In this document: positions 1 through 12,269 of the stretch, piece after piece
Layout: each line of letters starts with the position of its first letter
Numbering within the stretch: the first letter of the stretch is position 1
Assembly: GCF_963583255.1 (NCBI RefSeq)
Contig: NC_084816.1
Span: forward strand, 12,201,100-12,265,099
From: Pyrus communis
Lineage: Eukaryota > Streptophyta > Magnoliopsida > Rosales > Rosaceae
DNA length: 64,000 nucleotides
Reading direction: 5' to 3'
Program-made: the position numbers and the translations under genes
The notes under the pieces: model-generated
Seen by the model: only the letters and a program-made list of their open reading frames with translations
Told to the model about the DNA's origin: nothing
The model's database searches: none

Positions 1-86
1 GAACAAGAAAATCTCTCCAGAGGATTTGATTACAAGTAGGACAACCTCAACCAAAATCACTTTACAACTGCTAACATATCCCACAG

Positions 87-2520
87 TAGGGTTAGGCAAA
101 CGGGTCCTGGGCCCGCGGGTAGGGGCGGGTATAGGCGGGTCGGGGTGGGTCCTGTTTTTAAATAGGGGAAACGGGGCGGGGCGAGCCTAGGTAATGGCAT
201 TCTAGGGTCGGGCCGGTTCCAGATTTATAGAAAAACGGAGCCCCGAACCGGCCCGTTTGTAATTGAAATGGACGACCCAGATTGAAAATAAACATACCTT
301 CCAATCATGACCATTGGTTTTACCCTAATTGAATATGATTCAGTGAGATGTGAGAGTCTTTGCTCTCTCTCGATCGACCTCGACCTCTCCGTCTCTGAAC
401 TCTGAAGTCCGACATCTCATCCTCGATTTTCTTCTTGATTGTTCTCCTCGACCTCTCCGTCTCTGAAGTCCAACCTCACCTCGACCTCGACCTCGATCTT
501 CTTCTTGATTATTCTCCTCGACATCTCATCCTAGACCCAGGCACCCGCACAACCCATCTTCCCGATTCTTGTTCACTCTTTCCCGACGACATCACCGCCG
601 TCGCGATCACCAACACTCCATCATCGTTGCCAGTTCAGGTGAATTCTTTAACCTTTTTTTTTTATTTTTTTAATAGGTTCTTTAACCTCTGATCTGATGT
701 ATGTAATCTGTGCTCAATATATTGGGATGTTCATGTTTGTTCTTGCTGATTTGGTGGATTTTTTTATTTTTTAGCTTGTTTTCACATCCAAATGTTGAGT
801 AGAAGTCCTTGTATTTCACATATATTCTGAAGAATCTGAAGTATTTCCAAGCATATTGATTTGCAATCCGGAGACATCCATTCTATTTCTGTTCATTTTA
901 AAAAATTTTAATTTATTTTCATTGCCATATTTGTTAAAGGTTTCAAATTAGGATCTGAGAAGCATACAACAGAGGTAAATCGCAAAGAAATCTGGTGCAC
1001 TGAGGATGACTTCTTGAAGGTAATCTTATCCAATCAAATTTATATCTAGGTTTTAAAAGTTGAAGGTGTAATGTGACAATGGATATCATAATCCAGCCTT
1101 TGACATCAGAGCAAAATCTAGGTTTTAAAAGTCGAAGGTCAAACTCTTCCGACTGTTAAGTTGAAGGTGTAATGTTATCCCCCTTTGATTGTAACTGTCC
1201 CTTGAATATATATTCCAGCCCCTGACATCAGGGCAAACTCTTCCGACTGTTAAGTCATTGAGATTCCTAACTTAAGTCTTAACCGGAAGGAAGCATACAT
1301 TCATCTTAAAAATCTTGAAGCTTCTCGACGCTCTTGCTGGAGAGTGGAGAGTGATAAGATCTGGAAACAGAACTTCCAATGCATTAGCCTCCGGCTCCTT
1401 ATGAGTTATCAAAATTTACCGTTTTGTGGTTTCTGACTAACATGATATCATCTGCACGTGGTTGTATTATCATGCTAATGCATTATCAATTTACTGAACA
1501 CAGAAAGGAGACAAAAAAAGTATGCATTGCAAACATTGCAAGTTGATATAATTTGGGAAGACTTTTAACTGCTATTTGCATATTAGCGTGCATGTGTGTT
1601 CTTTTTCTCCTGTTCTTTTTCTCTTATTAGTGTGCTTAAAAATCTTGAAGCTTCTCGATGCTAATAAGCTAACGGATAAGAGCGATGTGTAATTGTGTAT
1701 GGCCTCAGTGTGGTGTTTTTGGGGCTTTTGACAGGGATGCAGCCAATTACAGATTGTGTTTTGGATAACTATATATGTGAACCATCTTCTATGCTTTGCA
1801 TGTGAGAATATAACTTCTTTGTCAAGTTAACATCCCTTATTGCTAACGCTATTTAATCACTGTAATCGACTAGCTACACTGGTTTTTGTGTTATTTTCAA
1901 GTTTTCCTGCACTGATTATGTAATATGCTTCCAATCTCTCATATCTAATGATCTCTTATGTCTTGGTTTGTGTTCAAGCTTTGAGGTAGCCTATCATCCA
2001 ATCGCCTTTGATTTGATTTTTAGATGTTGGAAGATGTAATATTATTATTTTGGATGTATTATTAATCTATGAACTTAGATGTTGGACTTTGTATTTAGAT
2101 TGGATGTGAATAATGGTGAATTTGTGCAAAATCTGCATAAATGCAGTATGTGACTTTCTGCAATTGCAATCTGTGCAGTTTGCACTTTGCAATCTGTGCA
2201 GTTTTGTGCAAATTGCAATCTGTGCAGTTTATCTGTGCAGTTTTGTGCAAATTGCAATCTGTGCAGTTTTTGTGCAGATTGCAATCTGCAATCCGTACAA
2301 TTCTTTTTTTTTTTTTTTTTTTTCAAACAACCAATAAAAAAAAATAAAAAAAAGGACTCGTGGACCCGGCTTGAACTGGCCCGTTTCAACCGGGCCGGAT
2401 AATGTCCGGTTCTTATATTAGAAAATGTAATCCCCGGCCCGGCCCGCCCCATTCCCTTTGAACCTAGGTTCGGTCCGGTCCCTTCAAAATTGGGCCCGAC
2501 CCGGCCCGTGCCCAGCCCTA
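87..2520. mobile_element. Non-autonomous hAT transposon with 8-bp target duplication
   Basis: The element starts TAGGGTTAGGCAAACGGG and its other end, read in reverse, starts TAGGGCTGGGCACGGGCC. These are imperfect terminal inverted repeats followed by GC-rich subterminal sequence (87-260 and 2355-2520). It is flanked by a perfect 8-bp duplication TCCCACAG at 79-86 and 2521-2528, the size expected for the hAT superfamily. No transposase reading frame is present, so movement would have to be in trans. The interior at about 370-640 is CT-rich, like a 5' leader, with an 85-codon ORF at 435-692 that runs through a possible splice donor near 639; no protein family is recognised there. It sits in the 3' untranslated region of the LINE, so it is the younger insertion. 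Confidence 0.9.
2160..2300. repeat. Minisatellite of TGCAATCTGTGCAG units inside the hAT element
   Basis: About six degenerate copies of a short unit related to TTGCAATCTGTGCAGTTT lie in tandem, followed by a T tract at 2303-2323. The short ORFs here on both strands follow the repeat and are not genes. The position close to one end of the hAT element fits subterminal transposase-binding repeats, which is an inference. Confidence 0.75.
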
Positions 2521-2603
2521 TCCCACAGTATGTGAGAAAGAGAGAGATTCTTAAAATCATTTGAAACTGAAGCCCAGAAGGATGCCCAATATCTTACTCT
2601 TCC

Positions 2604-5600
2604 CTATAGATCTGCTACCCCCACACCAGTATAATCCTCAAAAATTCTTTTGTTACGCTCCAGCCAAATGTTCCAAAAAACTGCCGACACCAGACAACCC
2701 CACAAAGCTTTAGCTTTCCTCCCAATTCCTAGAGCCTCAAAATTAGTGTTTAGAAGCTTGAAACAACCCTTTGGAATGACCCAACTAACTCTAACCTCCT
2801 GAAACAATTTCCACCACAGTTGAATCGTGTAAGAACAATGAAGAAAAATGTGGTTAACACTCTCCTCCTTTGCTTTACACAAACTGCACCAATGGGGAGA
2901 GAAGCAAATAAAAGGACTTCTCCTTTGAATTTGATCACAAGTGTTGAGCTTCCCAATAGCCACTAGCCACACAAGAACTTTGACCTTCAGAGGAACTTTT
3001 GATTTCCAAATCTAAGAAGAGGGTGGAAAATGTTGCACAATCCCATTGTTGCTCAAAAAAGAGCGATATGATTTGCAAGTGAACAATCCTGATAATTCTA
3101 GTTTTCACCTTCTATCATCTGCTCTTGATTGAGACAAGCGAACATTTTCCACTTTCTGTAATAATCTAGCCGCCCCTTCTATCTCCACCTCGTTCAAATT
3201 TCTCCTGAAATCAAAATTCCAGCTCAAAGAATTGATAGAAAGATCCACAAAACTTGTAATGTTCTGGTTGTGCATTCTCGATAGCAAGAATAATCTAGGA
3301 AATTGTTCTTTCAATGGTCCCCCTTCCAACCAACCATCCTCCCAACACCTCACCCTCTCCCCGTTGCTCACCTCAAATTTGCAACATTGTAGAAATGATT
3401 GGAGACCACACGAAATATCTTTCCAGGGGCTTCGACTTGAACCCCGCAATGGAGGATTTGCATTCCACCCATTATCCTGCAGCCCATACTTGCTTCTTAT
3501 CACCTTGTGCCAGAGAGAATTTGGTTCCTTTGGGAATCTCCACAACCACTTAGCCAATAACGCTTCATTTTGATTCCTCAAATTCCCTACTCCTAAACCC
3601 CCTTCCTCCTTACTTTTAATAACTATCTCCCATTTCACCAGGTGGTTTTTCTTTCCTTCCTCCACCCCCTCCCAAAGAAATCCTTTCATTAGTTTTTCTA
3701 GGCGTCCAATCATCCCGCAAGGAATTTTGAACAAGGACATGTAGTAGATTGGCATGCTTCCCAAAACAGATTGAATCAAAGTTAATCTGCCTCCTCTGGA
3801 TAAGAAGGCCTTCTTCCAACTTTGAAGTCTTTTTTCCATTTTTTCTACCACTGGATCCCAAAACGTAAGTGCTCTTGGCCTACCCCCAAGAGGGAGACCC
3901 AAGTACTTTATTGGCCAACTACCCACCTCACAACCCCAAGAATCTGCCAACCTTTTTAATTTCTCACAATCTGAGTTTATTCCAGCCAAAGAACACTTTG
4001 CTTTGTTGATTTTCAACCCTGAAACAATACAAAATAAATTGAGCACCTCTAATAAATTGTTCCAAACTTCCTCATCTTCCGCCAAGAAGAAAATGGTATC
4101 ATCAGCAAATTGAAGATGAGAGATCTCCACCCTTTCTTGCCCAATGCCTAAACCTTTGATCAGCTGATTTTCTTGAGCCTTCTCCATTAATCTACTCAAG
4201 ACGTCCACTACTAAGGTAAAAAAAAAAGGTGACAGTGGGTCGCCTTGTCTCAAACCTCTTGAAGCATGAAATTTTCCCCTAGGCCTCCCATTGATCAAAA
4301 CGAAGAAATTTGCAAAATTTAGACATCCCTGCACCCATTTCCTCCATCTAATGCCAAAGCCTTTTCTTTGTAAAACTTCGTCTAAAAATCTCCACTCGAC
4401 ATGATCATAAGCCTTTTCAAAATCGATTTTAAACACCAATCCCTCCTCTTTCTTCTGCCTCACCTCTTCTACCACCTCATTTGCAATAAGGACAGCATCC
4501 AAAATTTGTCGGCCTTTAACAAAAGCTCCTTGATGTGGAGAGATTGTGTTGCCCATAACCTCCCTTAATCTTGAAGCTAGGGTTTTCGCCACAATTTTGT
4601 ATAAACCAGTAACTAGGCTTATAGGCCTGTAGTCCGTCACTTTCAAAGAATCTGACTTTTTCAGAATTAGACAAATAAATGTTTTATTTGTCACCGCATT
4701 TATTATTCTGGTCTCAAAGAAATCCTCCATGACCTTCAAAATATCCACTTTCAAGAATTCCCAACAGTGTTGAAACATTTGCAAGGAATAACCATCTGGT
4801 CCTGGCGATTTATCCCTTCCACAATCAAAGACTGCTCTTTGTAATTCCGATTCCTCAAAAGGCCTCTCAAGCCAAGCTGCCTCAGATTCACTTATTGAGG
4901 CCCAATTGATGCCTTCCAAGCCCCAACATACCTCTTCGTTGCTACTAAACAGGGACTTGAAGAAGTTAACGATATGTTTTTCTATCTCTTCTGCATCCTC
5001 TACCACTCCCCTATCATCCACTTCCAACCTTTCTATATAGTTTCTCTTCCTTCTTCCACTTGCTATTCTATGGAAAAATTTAGTATTACCGTCCCCTTCT
5101 TTAGCCCATTCCACTTTACCTCTCTGTCTCCACTTCACTTCTTCCTTATAAGCCAGATCTTCCACAAGGAAAAGTAACTCTTCCTTCTTTCTTTTAGCAG
5201 CAACATCTAGCCCTTCCAACCCTTCTCTCCTATCTAAATCCTCTATTCTAGCCTCAGCATCCTTAATTTGTTTCTCGACATCACCAAAACTTTCCATACT
5301 CCATCTTTGCAACTTTCTTTTGATAGCTTTTAACTTGTACAAAAACTTATAACCTTCCCAACCCTCCACCTGCTCAGATTGCCACCATTGTTTGAACTTG
5401 TTCCTGAAATCTGGGTGCTGTAGCCACATGTTTTCAAATCTGAAAGGACTTGGCCCCCATTTCACCTTGTTAGTATCTAGTTGAATTGGACAATGGTCAG
5501 AAGTGACCCTTGCCAAAGCCATTTGTCTTACCTCTGGAAAAATCTCTTCACAACCTACCGAGAACAAAAATCTGTCTAACCTCCGACACACAGGTTCTTC

Positions 5601-6254
5601 TCTGAAGTTTGACCAGGTAAATTGAGCATTGAGCAACTCCAAATCCTTGAGTTTTGTATCTTGGATGAAATCATTAAAATTCCTCATGCTTGCAGTCATT
5701 CTTCCCCCATTTGATTTCTCATTTACAAATCTCACCACGTTAAAATCTCCTCCTACACACGATCTTGGTCCGCAAAGACCGTAAAGGCCAGCCATTTCTT
5801 CCCAAAACTCCTTTCGCTCTCTATTTTTGCAGGGACCATAGACACCAGATAACCACCAGTCCAACCCATTGAGGGCTTTAATTTTTATGGAGACAGAGAA
5901 ACCTCCAACCAAAGATTCAATAACTGAGATGTGTTTGGTGTTCCAAATCACAACTATACCCTCAGATCTTCCTTGAGCAGGGGCGTAAATCCACTCTTTA
6001 AATCTGCTTTCCCAAACACTAGCCACAAGCGATCTGTTAATTGATTCTTTCTTTGTTTCTTGTAAGATAATGATATCGGGCTTTAATCGCCTGAATTGCT
6101 GTTTCAAAATCAACCTCTTCTGCCTACTTCCCAATCCTCTAACATTCCAGCTAATTATCTTCATTAAATCTGACAATGCCCCCTTGAATTTTCTTTTCTG
6201 CCTTGTTTCCACCCACAAGCTTGCTAGCAATGACTTTCCCAGTATTCCTCTCAA
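2604..6254 (-). pseudogene. LINE ORF2: endonuclease / reverse transcriptase / zf-RVT, two nonsense codons
   Basis: ORF2 encodes the replication enzyme of the LINE. The frame opens at 6254, but the endonuclease proper starts at the internal Met near 6165 (MKIISWNVRGLG). Endonuclease signatures include QETK and the SDHCP block. The reverse transcriptase shows the PGPDG, DYRPISL, ASRGLRQGDPLSP and FADDT (active-site) blocks. The C-terminal part (2604-2972) has the CxxC...HxxxxC pattern of zf-RVT. The frame is continuous at about 1217 codons, except for a TGA at 3105-3107 where a Trp is expected and a TAG at 3012-3014 where a Gln is expected. Both are explained by single C-to-T or G-to-A transitions. 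There is no frameshift across 3.6 kb. The stop at 3105 removes the zf-RVT region, so the copy is probably inactive. Confidence 0.92.
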
Positions 6255-6321
6255 GAAATAAAGACCTTTTCAGTGGCACCAAAGAAACTTTCATATTTGA
6301 CATGAATTTGGTAGTTCGAGT

Positions 6322-8948
6322 TTATGCTTCACGTTTGACTGATACGCTAGTCGACATTTTCCTTCTGCTGTACTTTAACAGTTTCTTGCTTTTTCCAGTA
6401 TCCTTGTATTCAACTTGTTCCACAGTGTCTAAATTTGCTATATGATGCGACTGAGAAGGTACCTCATCCAACGTCGTCCTTGTTTCCATTGTTGTATCAG
6501 TGAAGAGATTGTGAAGCACATCGTTAAAGCGATCAAAAACATCGAAGGTTTCTTTTTCGTCTTGTGAAGAATCACCAAGCTCCTCCTCTGAATCTGATGA
6601 TTGTGACATGTATTCGTCTTCACCAAAATCTGATAATTGAGAATAATCCAGACCAAGATCCTCTGTCAACCTCATCCTTTGTTCAGATGATTCCTCTTCA
6701 ATCAACCTGCCCGATGGCCTAATTGGAACTTCATCGACATCACTCTCCTTTTCATCCATCTGTTCACAAACAGTATTTAAGAAAGTGAGATTGGGAGATT
6801 GAATTTCCTTTAGTTTAGGCCTCTCGAAAAGAGTCTGATAAGATCCGAACTCATCTGGAAGAACAAGCTTCAGTCTTTTTCCACAATTATCAAAATCGCC
6901 AAATCTCCCAAGGAAATTCAAATTGAAACAAATTGGGGTTTTACTTGAAACACCCTTGTGATGAGCTTTCATAGCCGAAAGACAGTGAGAATTGTTCACT
7001 GTTGAATACTTTGAAGTGCTGCTTCCTATTGTCAACCAATTTGAGTGCTTTGATTCCACCAGCAAGGATGTCTGCGTATTATCCATGGTTGACAAAACCA
7101 TTCCTTCTTGTAGTTGAAATCTCGGCCCATTGAATTTTAGATTAATTGGGCCTAGACATGACCCAGCAAAAAGATTCTGTGGGTTAAGACCCACCATCCT
7201 TGCATAGTGAAATAAAGAATTCTCCTTATTAATGGAAGGCCCACATGCCTCCATTACCATTTCTTTATTCCAAAAGAGACCATTTTTGAGATTAACCTTC
7301 CTTCTTGTCCTATTAAAATAAAACCCCTTCGTTGATTTTTGTGCTCCTTCGGTGGGAATACCACCGCCACCAGCTGTCCCACATACCTCCAAGCCCTTGC
7401 CTTTATCCGAATAGACCACTTCTTTCTGACTTCCTTTCTCTATTGAATTATTAAAATAAACCCCTGCAACTGCCTTTTCTGCTCCTTCTGTGAAATCCAC
7501 CGCTTCTGTCATTTCCACCTCTTCTGTCAGTTTTCCTACTCGCTGTTGTTCACCTTGCTTTCTTACAGAAAAACTAGAGTCATTAATTACAGGCTTCTTA
7601 ACCTGCACACTCTCTGTCACGTGCATGCTTTCACCTTGCTTTCTTTCAGATCCAACAGTGACAGGGCATTCAAAATCTCCAATCTGAAAACAGACACGTG
7701 CCCCTGATATAGGGGCAGTCTGTTGAAAAGCTGCCTTCGCCGGAGGGATAATTCCGGTGATCTTTTGTAACTTCGATTCAGTCTTCAAAGAGCCATTTGT
7801 TATTGTGGTTACTCCACAATCTGCTACCGAGAGATTAGGTCCCTTTGCTGGCGAAAGTTGACGGATTTTTACCCTGAATACTGATTCTCCATCTACCACA
7901 TTTACGAACTCTGGAATAAAGCCAGTGTTGTTGGGTTTGATTTTTAACTTTGCTTCAATCAAAAAACCAAAGTTAGTTGTTCTACGATCAACTTCTACCA
8001 GGCCACCGCATGCATCGCCAATCTTTTGGAAAAAATCATTGGTCCAAAGGTGTGGCGGTAAACCTTCCAAAGCAACCCATCCACCATAACTAACCACCTT
8101 TCTGTCGTTTGATTTGATACTGTCCCACCATCCAGACAGCACCACATCTGGTAACTTATTCATGGCTAGAACTCCAAGTTGTGCAATTTTTGTTGCTTCC
8201 TCTTCGTTCTGACTAACAAACAAGGCCTTGTTGCATTAGAACGGTGAAAGCCAAATTTTCTTTCCCAGCAGATTTTGAAGTAAGGCCTCCACAACTCTCC
8301 AAGGCTGATGCACCACAAGTCTCTCACAAACGATTACACTCCCCCAACTATAGGATTCCGTGGAAGTATCTCTCATATTCCAGTTTTTCTTGATCCATCT
8401 TTCCTCTCTGACTTTTCGAAGGGATGCCCCATTTGTCAACATCTTGCCTCCAAGAACCGCGTCTCTATACGAAACCTGAGGGCCAAACCCCAAGTGACTG
8501 CTCAAAGGCTCAATTCCATCCCTCTTCACATTCCTCTGAGAAGCCCCGACTCTCTTTCCCCCTCGGAAAATTTCAGACAGTAGGTCCTCCAAACTTCTCC
8601 AGTCGAAAAAGTTACTTCCTTTAGGAACGAAGATATTCCTGACAAAACCATCCTTTTCTGTTTTAGACAGAACAAGAAAATCCCTGTTTTTGTTGTGGTA
8701 TCTTTCAACCCAAAACTGATAATTATGACCACTATATTTTCTGAAGAAATTCTGACCGCTTGTAACCACCGCCTCCTTTAACTGATCAATGAGCCAAGCA
8801 GCGCAACCAAATCGAAAGAAATCTGGTACCCTCTGTATCTAGTTCTCTCTGTTAAAAGAATCCTTTCACCAAAAGACTTATCTTTCACCTCTAAGATGAA
8901 AACCTTTTGCTCGACTTTGTAATCCCTGGATAAGTGTCGGTAGGTCAT
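6322..8948 (-). pseudogene. LINE ORF1 (DUF4283-type), one nonsense codon and one frameshift
   Basis: ORF1 of the LINE is a presumed RNA-binding and packaging protein. Translation appears to start at the ATG at 8948-8946 (MTYRHLSRDYKVEQK...). The frame shifts by an indel near 8815, then continues in one frame from 8769 to 6322. A TAA at 8238-8236 interrupts it. The conserved stretch around GGWVALEGLPPHLW...FFQKIGDACGG is typical of DUF4283 in plant LINE ORF1 proteins. The C-terminal part is acidic and low in complexity (near 6500-6700). It ends 67 bp before ORF2 begins, as usual for L1-type elements. The low number of defects matches ORF2. Confidence 0.85.
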
Positions 8949-8970
8949 CTTATCCCAACCCTATCCAACA

Positions 8971-10339
8971 ATTTATTAGCAATTATATGAAGTAGGCATA
9001 TTATGCAATACAATGTCTACATTCAATTAGTAAATATTGAGTTTATTTTTGTCAAACAGTGACATTTGATTCAGGTTTAAGCTTCTTAATGGCATTATAA
9101 GGGTTTCTTTTGGGGGGTGCTGATAAGTAGTTTGATGGCTTATGCATATAAATATACAACCTATATTGTTAATTGTATGTAAGAATTGACTCAAGAAAAT
9201 ATGAAGTTATAAATGGACTATATGAGTTATCAATGGATTACATTGTTGACCTCCGTCAATTCTATTCCTTTATGAATGTAAAGATTAAATTTTGGGCACT
9301 TAAATATATGTTTTTTTTTTTTTTCAATCACAATCACTCGCATGAAAATTCAGTTAGGTTTGTTCTGGTCTCCAAGAAATTTTCTTTGTTTGGTTACTGA
9401 TTATTTTATGCGGTGGGACTTTAGTTTTTGCTTTTCTACCTATGTATGTATGATTTGAAATGGACAGTTCAATTTGCTGTATATAAATTCGTAATATAAA
9501 AGCTCGAAGGAGAGGTGAATTAGAAACAATGGTGGGAGAGCGGAGTTGAGGAGTTGAGAGTTTACAGGGTTTACTTGAATTTTTGTATGATGTCCCTGGT
9601 ATTGCTATATCATTGAGACTGACTGACTGGTTAATTATTCACTAATTTGAAATATAAGTGTAACTTTTCTTTAATTGTTTTTCCTTTTGTATTGTTGTTG
9701 GAATCGTTTCTTTTTGTTTTTGCTTAATCTATCTTAAAAATGTTTGCTTCGTAATACTTATTTTAAATATTTTAATTTGTCCTCTTTTCTATAGAATTGT
9801 GTGCAAAGTGAATGGAGGGGTTATTCTCAATCTTCAGATGGTGATTATTTGACGACTTCTCCAAACTTGACTACTTAGTCTTCCAAATATAGAGTTGTGG
9901 ATGAGGGAGGAGCCAGATGAGCTGGAATTGGGTTTGTACCATTCTAAATTATTCGTTTGGTCACCAATGAAAGATATGGTTGCCCAATCCAATTTTGTAT
10001 TTTCAATGTCTTAATCATTTTCCTTTCATAGCACTTCGTTTTGATATGTAGATGGACTATTTACTTTATCAGATCTTGGATCATAGTATAACGTTTAACG
10101 ATTGAATTTGTAAGACAGTTTAGCAATTTTTTCAAAAACTTACTTTTCCTGCCATATGCTCAAGTATTATGTCTTCTATTTTTCTACTTTCCCTTTTCTG
10201 TGTTCCCTCATGTAGTAGGCTGATTACTTGAAACAAAGAGTATAATATTGATTATGATCTACAAATGAATGGTTTCTTATTGCGTGCATATCCATGCATA
10301 AAAAGCCAAGTTTCACTTCATTGGTTCTTAGGCATTACA
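8971..10339. other. AT-rich stretch without recognisable genes
   Basis: No ORF longer than about 75 codons and no domain is visible. The region may be the body of the Helitron whose 3' end lies at 11392, but no 5' Helitron terminus could be located. Confidence 0.5.
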
Positions 10340-11392
10340 CCATATTTTTTAGTTACTTTGTGTGGAAATTAGTCACGCATGTCGTGGATAATACATTCAG
10401 TCCTCGTTTGGCACACCGCATTAAGTATTGGATAAGACTAATAATACGGAATGGTGCACTCACGTCTTAAATAGTCGCCCGCTTAACTATCCGGTCAGCC
10501 CAAAATAGTGCGGTTGACACCCGCATCTTAATCCCCCCAAAAGCTACGTATAATTAGTCCGGGGGAGCTAAACCAAAAGGACGCTTATGTTCTCGTCCCT
10601 CTTCGCGCATTTGCTCCTTGACGAACCGGAATGTCGGTTCATCATCTTCTTCTCCAACCTAAGCTCTATTATCTTCTCTTTCTTTCTCCCTCCCTCTCTC
10701 TCGTTCTCCAGCCTCAATCTATCATTTTTTTTGGCAGATTAGAATCTTTTCTTCCTTGTTTTGTGTCTCCAATCTAGTTAACAGTATTATGCTTTCTCAG
10801 ATTTTGTTAATTGATTGTATAATTTAAGTTTGAATTTAAATTAGGTTTACCATTTGCCGCGATTTTCTCAATTAGCCTTTGGACTGTGGAGTCTAGTTTT
10901 GTTGTGATTTCTCCTCTATAATCAGCAGCTTTTGTTTTTGTTGCTGTCTGGGTTTTATGATTTCTCGCATTAGGATAAATTTGTGTGAAATGAAACTTTG
11001 AATTTGGAAAAAAGAAAAGAACAAATTGGTGGTTGTTGGATTGGCTTGCTGCTTGTTGGATTGTAATTTCTAATCAGTTTCCTCCCAAATGTTGGAGTCG
11101 GCATGCCTATCTGGAAAAAAATTGGTGGTTGTGAGGGCTTTTCTACATCCCCAATTTTGTAATCATTCAACAAAATAATATAATAACAACAATTTGGAAG
11201 ACTTCTTATCCGGTATAGTAGCAACACAGGACAAAACAGTTAGTTTTTAATTCGATACTACATCAAACGTCCGATTAAATTAGTCATTACTATCCGGTGG
11301 CAGATTATACTATCCGACTAAAATAGTCAGTACAGTTCGAGTTGTCAAACGAGGCCTTAACGCCCGCAGCAAAGCGTGGGCACATTTTCTAG
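10340..11392 (+). mobile_element. Helitron 3' terminal region (5' end not located)
   Basis: Positions 11362-11382 form a short GC-rich hairpin (GCCCGC...GYGGGC) followed six bases later by CTAG at 11389-11392 and a T. This is the standard Helitron 3' end (hairpin, CTRR, insertion before T). The sequence just upstream (about 10340-10399) continues into 11357 after removal of the nested MITE. No RepHel gene is present, so this is a non-autonomous copy. Confidence 0.65.
10400..11356. mobile_element. PIF/Harbinger-like MITE nested in the Helitron
   Basis: The termini are GTCCTCGTTTGGCACAC on the left and, reversed, GGCCTCGTTTGACAACTC on the right, with further subterminal inverted similarity (GGATA...GACTAAT motifs). 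The flanking triplets are TCA and TTA, one mismatch from a TTA target duplication. The middle (10600-10760) is CT-rich like a 5' leader, but no coding sequence is recognised. The insertion lies between the body and the terminal hairpin of the Helitron. Confidence 0.6.
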
Positions 11393-11547
11393 TTTAATCT
11401 AAAACATGAGTTTAGGAGATAAATTTAAAATAGTTTTAGTTTAGATGGTATTTACGCACACCCATAATAGCTCTGGTTGTACCATTTCTTATTTTTTATT
11501 ATTTTTCTTCCCCACCTTAACAATAATATGACCAAATAATTTTCTTA

Positions 11548-11944
11548 GACCAACTCGAATGGTGGGCTAAAAGCCAAATTACCCCCCAAAATTTCCCCTC
11601 AAACCCACTCCAAACCAAGAGGAAAATTTGGGCTAAATGCTAAACCAAGGCCAAATTCCCCCCAAAATTTAGCCCAGAAATTGGAGTGGACTCCACCCAA
11701 TACTTATCGGAATTTAAATTTTTTTGGATTAAAATGTTCAAAAAATTAATTTACGATAGTTTACATATTTATTTTTTTTTTTTAAATTAATTTACCAAAA
11801 AAAAATAGCCTAAGTTCATTCTTTAATAATCCCGGGCTAAAATTTTAGGCTAGAACGGTTGGAGCAGAAAAGCTGTTTCTGGGCTAAAAGCTAAATTTTT
11901 CGGGTTAAAATATTTGACTTTTAGCCCAACCATTAGAGATGATC
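11548..11944. mobile_element. Tourist-like MITE with TTA target duplication
   Basis: This 397-bp element has inverted termini GACCAACTCGAATGGTGGG and, reversed from the right, GATCATCTCTAATGGTTGGG, each followed by GCTAAAAG. It is flanked by TTA at 11545-11547 and 11945-11947. The size, absence of coding capacity and 3-bp TTA duplication fit the PIF/Harbinger (Tourist) class. Confidence 0.85.
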
Positions 11945-12200
11945 TTAATGTAAGGTCTATGTTGATGTCAAAAACTTCGTAGTTGATTTTAAAATTCCAT
12001 ATAGAACGCAGAATATCCAAAACACAATTATGTTTGTCTTCATAGTCACCCCCACCATGACGTTGCAGTGTCAAAGGCAGTCTTTGAGGCCCTCACTATT
12101 TTTGATTTGTCCGTCATCCATTTTAACTTTTGTGACACATCAAAGGACGAATATATATTGGACAAGACCAGAAGACCCCATGCATGCAAGTTGGGCGACC

Positions 12201-12266
12201 ACAAAACTTGAACGCGGGTACAACAAAACTTGAACGCCGGTACAACAAAACTTGAACGCGGGTATG
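12201..12266. repeat. Three tandem copies of a 22-bp unit
   Basis: The unit ACAAAACTTGAACGCGGGTA plus two bases repeats at 12201, 12223 and 12245 with one substitution. A 100-codon ORF (12230-12532) overlaps it but has no recognisable family and is judged incidental. Confidence 0.85.
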
Positions 12267-12269
12267 AAG

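Larger units (their letters stand above)
1..8970 (-). mobile_element. L1-type LINE retrotransposon (LINE-1 of window), 3' end beyond left edge
   Basis: This is a non-LTR retrotransposon read on the minus strand, with ORF1 at 8948-6322 and ORF2 at 6254-2604. Its 3' untranslated part runs off the left edge; positions 1-78 are taken as part of it because they are continuous with 2529 onward once the hAT insertion is removed. ORF1 contains a DUF4283-like region. ORF2 has endonuclease, reverse transcriptase and a C-terminal zf-RVT-like region. The 5' end is placed near 8970, just above the first ATG of ORF1. The copy is well preserved: ORF2 has only two nonsense codons and ORF1 one nonsense codon plus one frameshift, so it inserted fairly recently. 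No target duplication can be shown because one end lies outside the window. Confidence 0.88.

Noticed and set aside
2113..2560. ORFs over the TGCAAT repeats
   Set aside because: They are products of the minisatellite and the hAT terminal sequence.
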